From NCBI GenBank assembly GCA_002360945.1, contig DERO01000036.1, positions 179,335-243,334 on the forward strand: 64,000 nt of DNA. Direction: 5' to 3'. This document shows, piece by piece, positions 59,705 through 64,000 of this stretch. This DNA is from Leclercia adecarboxylata. GTDB taxonomy: Bacteria > Pseudomonadota > Gammaproteobacteria > Enterobacterales > Enterobacteriaceae. Every line of letters begins with the position of its first letter. The first letter of the stretch is position 1. The notes beneath the pieces are model-generated. The model saw nothing but the letters and a program-made list of their open reading frames with translations, was not told where the DNA came from and made no database searches. A program made the translations under genes and the position numbers.

Positions 59705-59831
59705 TGTATTTACCCTTCGTCTTTCACGCCGTGACTGCGTTGGCTTTACGTCTTCGCCACGGTCACTTACTTAAGTAAGCTCCCATGGACTCATACGCTT
59801 GCCGCCTTGCCACAACGCGAAATCCGTTGGG
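59705..59831. repeat. ERIC element in the glmU-glmS spacer
   Basis: A full-length ERIC (about 127 bases). Conserved blocks are GACTGCGTTGGC, the centre GGTCACTTACTTAAGTAAGC (with the 14-base perfect palindrome CTTACTTAAGTAAG at 59766-59779), CTTGCCGCCTTGCCACAACGC and its outer end. It fills about half of the 278-base spacer, in the opposite orientation to the copy at 23495-23618, and would be transcribed ahead of glmS. Confidence 0.92.
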
Positions 59832-59935
59832 TATGCCCTTTTCGGGCGCCCCGAGCCTTGTAGAGAGTGGGGTTATATTTATGGGTACTGCTTATGGGAG
59901 GGGGATTATGTTATCCCCTCATCCCGAAAATGCTT

Positions 59936-61303
59936 TTACTTCTTCACCGGGCGTTTCCAGCCCTGCTTGTGAACCTGTGGCACGCGGCTGATGACCAGCT
60001 CGTTTTCCGCCACATCGCGTGTCACAGTCGTGCCCGCGGCAATGGTGACACCTTTGCCGATGGTCACAGGGGCCACCAGCTGTGAATCGGATCCGACAAA
60101 CACGTCGTCGCCAATGATGGTTTTAAACTTGTTCGCGCCATCGTAGTTGCAGGTGATGGTTCCGGCGCCGATATTCACGTTGTCGCCAATCTCCGCATCG
60201 CCCAGATAGGTCAGATGACCGGCTTTTGAGCCCTTACCCAGACGCGCTTTTTTCATTTCGACGAAGTTGCCAACGTGAGCGCCTTCCAGCAGTTCTGCGC
60301 CCGGACGCAGACGGGCGAAAGGCCCGATGGTGCAGGCAGCTTCCAGATGGGCATCTTCCACCACGCTGTAGGGGCTGATTTCGCAGTCGTCGCCAATCAC
60401 GCTGTTTTTGATCACGCAACCGGTGCCAATTTTGACGCGGTTACCCAGCGTTACGTTGCCTTCCAGAATAACGTTAGTATCGATCTCGACGTCGCGCCCG
60501 TGATTAAGCACCCCACGCAGATCGAAACGTGATGGATCGCGCAGCATCACGCCCGCCAGCAGCAGTTTTTCTGCCTGCTCGGACTGATAAATACGCTCAA
60601 GACGGGAGAGTTGCAGACGGTTATTCACGCCGTCCGTTTCGCTGATGCGCGCCGGATGAACGGCAGTAATCTCACGCCCTTCCTGATACGCCATCGCGAT
60701 GATATCGGTGATATAGAATTCGCCCTGCGCGTTGTTATTGTTCAACTGCGACAGCCAGCGCTTCATGTCTGCGCCATTGGCGATCAGAATACCGGTGTTA
60801 ATTTCCTGGATTTCACGCTGTGCATCGGTGGCGTCTTTGTGCTCGACAATGCCCGTCACCTTGCCGTTTTCACGGGTGATACGGCCATAACCGGACGGAT
60901 CGTCCAGCTTAACGGTCAGCAGACCAATGCCGCCCTGCGGCTTCGCGGCACGCAGGCGGGCCAGCGTCTCCACGGAGATCAGCGGCACGTCGCCGTAGAG
61001 CATCAGAATGTCTTCGTCGTCAGAGAAGAACGGAGCGGCCTGCTGCATAGCGTGACCGGTACCCAACTGTTCTGCCTGCAATACCCAGTTGAGCTTGTCA
61101 TCACACAGCGTCTGCTTCAGTAGATCGCCACCGTGGCCGTAGACCAGGTGAACCTGGTTCGCGCCCATTTCATTAGCGGCATCAATGACATGCTGCACCA
61201 TCGCTTTCCCTGCCAGGGTGTGCAGCACTTTTGGAAGATCGGAATACATGCGGGTGCCTTTGCCTGCGGCAAGAATGACCACGCTCATTGCATTGTTCAA
61301 CAT
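59936..61303 (-). CDS. glmU: GlmU: GlcNAc-1-P uridyltransferase / GlcN-1-P acetyltransferase
   Basis: Bifunctional enzyme of 455 residues (456 in E. coli). The N-terminal pyrophosphorylase domain has [18 protein letters not shown] and the Mg-binding YGDVPLI; the C-terminal left-handed beta-helix of hexapeptide repeats (about 250-437) has the catalytic His region ([19 protein letters not shown]). It makes UDP-GlcNAc for peptidoglycan and LPS. First gene of glmUS. In E. coli the next gene upstream is atpC; here it is a pectate lyase gene. Confidence 0.98.
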   Translation of the reverse strand: MLNNAMSVVILAAGKGTRMYSDLPKVLHTLAGKAMVQHVIDAANEMGANQVHLVYGHGGDLLKQTLCDDKLNWVLQAEQLGTGHAMQQAAPFFSDDEDILMLYGDVPLISVETLARLRAAKPQGGIGLLTVKLDDPSGYGRITRENGKVTGIVEHKDATDAQREIQEINTGILIANGADMKRWLSQLNNNNAQGEFYITDIIAMAYQEGREITAVHPARISETDGVNNRLQLSRLERIYQSEQAEKLLLAGVMLRDPSRFDLRGVLNHGRDVEIDTNVILEGNVTLGNRVKIGTGCVIKNSVIGDDCEISPYSVVEDAHLEAACTIGPFARLRPGAELLEGAHVGNFVEMKKARLGKGSKAGHLTYLGDAEIGDNVNIGAGTITCNYDGANKFKTIIGDDVFVGSDSQLVAPVTIGKGVTIAAGTTVTRDVAENELVISRVPQVHKQGWKRPVKK

Positions 61304-61361
61304 ACACGTCCTGACTGTAATTTGAGTGAAAAGTAAAACCCTTTGGCGTTGAAAATTCTAC

Positions 61362-61380
61362 ATATTTTGCGCCATAAAAT
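61362..61380 (-). promoter_or_regulatory. Possible NagC operator upstream of glmU
   Basis: ATATTTTGCGCCATAAAAT, an AT-flanked near-palindrome 59 bases ahead of glmU, resembles NagC sites (TATTT-N7-8-AAATA type). E. coli glmUS is activated by NagC through two such sites. I see only this one clear candidate; the assignment is an inference. The rest of the 343-base glmU-pectate lyase gap carries the KdgR-like boxes listed separately. Confidence 0.4.
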
Positions 61381-61549
61381 GGAGAGGTGGTAAAACGCGC
61401 AACCTCGCCGATTTCGGGCTGTTTAAAGGTTCTTTTTACAGCAGAATAAAGGACTTTGCCTATGGAATATAGCGTGCTTTGGGGAAGTCTCCAGCCCGCA
61501 CAACATGTTAGCGGTTGTTTCGCTGCATGAATAAAGCCTGGCTTAAACA

Positions 61550-61604
61550 AAACACTGTTTTAATTATCGAAATATGTGACCCACAAAAAAGAAACACTGT
61601 TTTA
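61550..61604 (+). promoter_or_regulatory. Two KdgR-like operators before the pectate lyase gene
   Basis: The 13-base core AAACACTGTTTTA occurs twice, at 61550-61562 and 61592-61604, exactly 42 bases apart (four helical turns). Each is embedded in AT-rich flanks (for example AAAAGAAACACTGTTTTATT), which resembles the KdgR operator (AAATGAAACANTGTTTCATT). The second copy ends 42 bases before the start codon, in the promoter position. Assignment to KdgR is by similarity to the consensus and by the pectinase context. Confidence 0.6.
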
Positions 61605-61646
61605 TTCTGATAATAATAGCGCTCAATTATTACTCAGGAGAATAAG

Positions 61647-63740
61647 ATGAAGTCTAAAATACCTCTGGCCCTGATGATGTGTAGCGCTTTTTCCGCAACG
61701 GCTGCCGAACAAACTCATGTCTGGAAAGCCATTGCATTTGGGCAATCCACGGATGTGAATTTTTCATCCAACGTGCTGCCGGAAAAAATTGGCGTCAATG
61801 ATGTCACCATCGACGGGAAAAAGCTCACGCCGCAGGAGAGCGCCGATCTGACAAAAGCGATCACGGTGGAGAGCCGCGGCGGCAAAATAGCCAACTCCCA
61901 CGACGGGTTAACCTTCTTTTATACCGAACTGCCAGCCAGCGAGAATTTCGTCCTGCAGGCCAACATCCGGGTGGATCAGTTTGGACCGGAGAATGGCGCG
62001 AAACCCGCCGCGCAGGAAGGAGCCGGGCTGCTGGTGCGGGATGTCCTCGGGAATCCGCGTCAGCAGCCGCTAAAAACCGGTTATGAGGAGTTCCCTGCAG
62101 CGTCGAACCAGGTGATGAACGCCATCATGACCCAGGATAAAAAAGATCATCAGCGGGTGAAAATGCAGGCCATCACCCGGGAGGGGATCACCCAGCCGTG
62201 GGGCAACGCTGGGGCAGCCATTAAAAAACAGAGTTACAAGGAAGAGGTGGACCTGAGTCAGACCCCCGAGTTTCGTCTCAAGCTGCAGCGCACGGACGAT
62301 GGCTTTATTACCGCCTGGGCCCCGGTGGACAGCGACAGCTGGGTGAGCAAGAGCGTGCCGCGCGCGGATCTTGTTTCGGTGCAAAACAAGGATAGCTATT
62401 ACGTCGGTTTCTTCGCCTCGCGGAATGCCAGAATCACGGTGACCAACGCCTCGCTGACCACCACTCCCGCGCATACCGTCATTTCGAAGCCGTGGCAGGC
62501 AGAGCCGCTGCCGCTGGTGGTGCAATTGGCTTCCGGGAACGTCAGCGCTTCCGGGGATTATCTGTTGCAGGCGCGCGCCAATGAAGACGGGGTATTCAGC
62601 GTCCGGCAAAACGAAGTGGTGATCGGTAATGAGAAAGCGGTAAAAGCGGGAGAGATGTACACCCTGCCAGCACGCCTTGAACAGACCAGCACCTTTACGC
62701 TGACCTTTACTCCGTCTCAGGGCGAGCCGGTAAACCAACAACTCACCGTGGAACGTATCGCCGACAGGGATACGGCGCTGCTGTATGCCGCGCCAGACGG
62801 CAAAGCGGAGGCGAAAGGCACCGCCGATGCGCCGCTGGATCTCGCCACCGCCATCGCGCTGCTGGCCCCCGGCGGTAAGCTGGTGCTGAAAAGCGGCGAT
62901 TATCCTCGCAGCGCGATCCCGCTCTCGGCCAGCGGCAGCAGCAACAAGATCAAGACGCTGCAGGCTGAGGGTAAAGTAGCGATCCGTGGCCTGCTGCTGG
63001 ACGCCAGCTACTGGCATATCCAGGGGATCGACGTCACGGAGAAAAGCCTGCGCGTGCAGGGCAGTCATAACCTGATCGAGCGCGTCACCGCGTACCGCAA
63101 TGACGATACCGGGATCCAGATCTCCTCTCCGGAGAAGATTGGCCGGCCGTTATGGGCAAGCTATAACCGGGTGGTGGATTCCGAATCTTATGCCAATGAG
63201 GATCCCGGCAAGATTAACGCCGATGGCTTCGCGGTGAAGATGCGGGTAGGCGACGGCAACCGCCTGGAACATTGCTATGCCCACGACAATATCGACGACG
63301 GTTTCGATCTGTTCAACAAGATTGAGGATGGTGCAAACGGCGTGGTGGTGATCGAGAACTCTATTGCCAGCAACAATACCAGTAACGGCTTCAAGCTCGG
63401 CGGGGAAGGACAGCCTGTGGCGCACCAGATCCGCAACAGCAAAGCCACCGGTAATCATCTGGACGGTTTCACCGATAATTTTAACCCGGGCAAGCTGGTG
63501 GTGGAGCACAACATTGCAGTGGATAACCAGCGCTTTAACTATATCTTCCGCCCAAGCCCGTACGGCGACGTCACAACCCAGGGGACCTTTACCGGCAATC
63601 TGTCGATCCGTAATCAGCCTGGCGAGTATGATGATGCGGTGGTGGGGACCATTGATAATACGAACTACTTTATCGTGAAGGGCAAAAGCGTGAATGCGGA
63701 TGGGAAGGAGCTAGACAAGACGCAGGTGCAGACCCAATAA
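61647..63740 (+). CDS. Secreted pectate disaccharide-lyase, family PL9 (PelX-like)
   Basis: Exported polysaccharide lyase of 697 residues. A signal peptide (1-20, ending SATAA) is followed by an N-terminal region (about 21-280), a small Ig-like region (about 280-375) and a right-handed parallel beta-helix (about 385-690). The PL9 active site is complete: calcium ligands Asp526 (NADGFAVKM), Asp550, Asp551 and Asp554 (NIDDGFDLF), and the catalytic Lys583 (NGFKLGG). The spacing of the Asp ligands (24, 1, 3) equals that known for PelL of Dickeya. Size and layout fit periplasmic exo-pectate lyase PelX, which releases digalacturonate. An AGGAG ribosome site precedes the ATG. Confidence 0.88.
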   Translation: MKSKIPLALMMCSAFSATAAEQTHVWKAIAFGQSTDVNFSSNVLPEKIGVNDVTIDGKKLTPQESADLTKAITVESRGGKIANSHDGLTFFYTELPASENFVLQANIRVDQFGPENGAKPAAQEGAGLLVRDVLGNPRQQPLKTGYEEFPAASNQVMNAIMTQDKKDHQRVKMQAITREGITQPWGNAGAAIKKQSYKEEVDLSQTPEFRLKLQRTDDGFITAWAPVDSDSWVSKSVPRADLVSVQNKDSYYVGFFASRNARITVTNASLTTTPAHTVISKPWQAEPLPLVVQLASGNVSASGDYLLQARANEDGVFSVRQNEVVIGNEKAVKAGEMYTLPARLEQTSTFTLTFTPSQGEPVNQQLTVERIADRDTALLYAAPDGKAEAKGTADAPLDLATAIALLAPGGKLVLKSGDYPRSAIPLSASGSSNKIKTLQAEGKVAIRGLLLDASYWHIQGIDVTEKSLRVQGSHNLIERVTAYRNDDTGIQISSPEKIGRPLWASYNRVVDSESYANEDPGKINADGFAVKMRVGDGNRLEHCYAHDNIDDGFDLFNKIEDGANGVVVIENSIASNNTSNGFKLGGEGQPVAHQIRNSKATGNHLDGFTDNFNPGKLVVEHNIAVDNQRFNYIFRPSPYGDVTTQGTFTGNLSIRNQPGEYDDAVVGTIDNTNYFIVKGKSVNADGKELDKTQVQTQ

Positions 63741-63744
63741 CCAG

Positions 63745-63793
63745 AGCGGCGCTTCGCTTATCACACTACGGTAAGCGTGGCGCCACCCGGCAC
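63745..63793. repeat. REP-like palindromic element
   Basis: A GC-rich inverted motif (AGCGGCGCTTCGCTTA with GTAAGCGTGGCGCCACCCGG) just after the pectate lyase stop, similar to the REP-like units at 2252-2324 and 19173-19199. Confidence 0.6.
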
Positions 63794-63801
63794 ATCAGCA
63801 C

Positions 63802-63873
63802 TTAGTGGTTGAACGTACCGAAAGAAACGCTCATGTTGCTGAAGAGGGCGATGATTTTGTTGATGAGTTTCAT
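63802..63873 (-). CDS. Possible small ORF of 23 residues (amphipathic peptide)
   Basis: A short frame starting MKLINKIIALFSNM and ending FGTFNH. The first 14 residues form a basic, amphipathic or membrane-seeking helix (Lys at 2 and 6, Ile/Leu/Phe on one side). An AGGA ribosome site lies 7 bases before the ATG. A perfect CRP palindrome sits 33-48 bases before the start and a second CRP-like site 90-105 bases before it. I do not recognise the peptide; it is unlike TisB, Ibs or Ldr. It could be a small regulatory or membrane protein, or an unused frame. Confidence 0.45.
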   Translation of the reverse strand: MKLINKIIALFSNMSVSFGTFNH

Positions 63874-63905
63874 GATGGCATCCTGATATTGTTTGAGTTC
63901 AGTTT

Positions 63906-63921
63906 TGTGACATTCATCACA
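63906..63921 (-). promoter_or_regulatory. CRP site before the 23-residue ORF
   Basis: TGTGA-CATTCA-TCACA is a perfect CRP core palindrome. A second, weaker site (TGTGA-TCTAAA-TCAAA) lies at 63963-63978, 57 bases away. Which promoter they serve is not certain: the ORF on the minus strand, or a gene to the right of the window. Confidence 0.7.
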
Positions 63922-64000
63922 AAACGAAGTCTACTCCTGACCATTTCGCCGATCAATCTTTTTGTGATCTAAATCAAAAAATAATAAAACCTCGTTTTAG

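Noticed and set aside
59785..59991. 68-codon frame in the glmU-glmS gap on the plus strand
   Set aside because: It runs through the ERIC element and into the glmU 3' end on the wrong strand and shows no conserved features.
61304..64000. Type I toxin identity for the 23-residue ORF
   Set aside because: It is shorter and less hydrophobic than known Ibs, Ldr, TisB or Hok peptides, and I see no antisense RNA promoter opposite it, so no toxin call is made.

Overview
The window is a stretch of enterobacterial chromosome with a GC content that looks to be in the mid to high 50s percent. Gene order follows the Escherichia coli region uhp - ilvBN - emrD - ibp - dgo - gyrB/recF/dnaN/dnaA - rpmH/rnpA/yidDC/mnmE - tna - pst - glmSU almost gene for gene. 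The tryptophanase operon predicts an indole-positive organism. Together with the dgo genes, a pectate lyase and typical REP and ERIC repeats, this points to a member of Enterobacteriaceae close to Leclercia, Kluyvera or Enterobacter. The genus is an inference; the family is secure. There are no rRNA or tRNA genes, CRISPR arrays, insertion sequences or prophage genes, and oriC is not in the window.

Layout. 1-2.8 kb: the end of a YicL-type exporter, nepI and yicN. 2.9-7.9 kb: the hexose-phosphate system uhpABC-uhpT. 8-10.2 kb: acetolactate synthase I (ilvBN) with its leader peptide ivbL. 10.3-10.85 kb: the SOS toxin-antitoxin pair istR/tisB. 10.86-16 kb: an acetyltransferase and a DMT-type exporter, emrD, and a dsdC-dsdA D-serine module without dsdX. 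16-19 kb: yidFGH and yidE. 19.2-22 kb: the small heat-shock operon ibpAB, then yidQ and yidR. 22.1-27.1 kb: the galactonate operon dgoRKADT. 27.2-30.2 kb: yidA and a divergent dehydrogenase/LysR pair where E. coli has yidB. 30.2-36.2 kb: dnaA-dnaN-recF-gyrB, transcribed leftward. 36.8-40.7 kb: rpmH-rnpA-yidD-yidC-mnmE, rightward. 40.8-44 kb: tnaCAB. 44-49.9 kb: mdtL, yidZ, yieE, chrR/yieF, adeP and yieH. 49.9-52.8 kb: the remnant of a bgl-type operon (yieL, bglH) behind a BglG-type antitermination leader. 53-57.6 kb: pstSCAB-phoU with two Pho boxes. 57.8-61.3 kb: glmUS. 61.6-64 kb: a secreted PL9 pectate lyase and a possible 23-residue ORF, in the place where E. coli has the ATP synthase operon.

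How the genes work together. Most of the window is housekeeping (replication start, ribosome and RNase P, membrane insertion, amino-sugar synthesis, phosphate uptake). Set into this are nutrient modules that fit a plant- or gut-associated life: galactonate, D-serine, tryptophan/indole, sugar phosphates, an outer-membrane sugar porin with a secreted esterase, and a pectate lyase with two KdgR-like operators.

The points most worth following up are the orphan RAT/terminator leader of bglH (no bglG in the window), the twin KdgR-like boxes 42 bp apart before the pectate lyase, the 23-residue CRP-linked ORF at the right end, and an ERIC repeat inside the glmU-glmS spacer. I did not see a clearly new multigene system.
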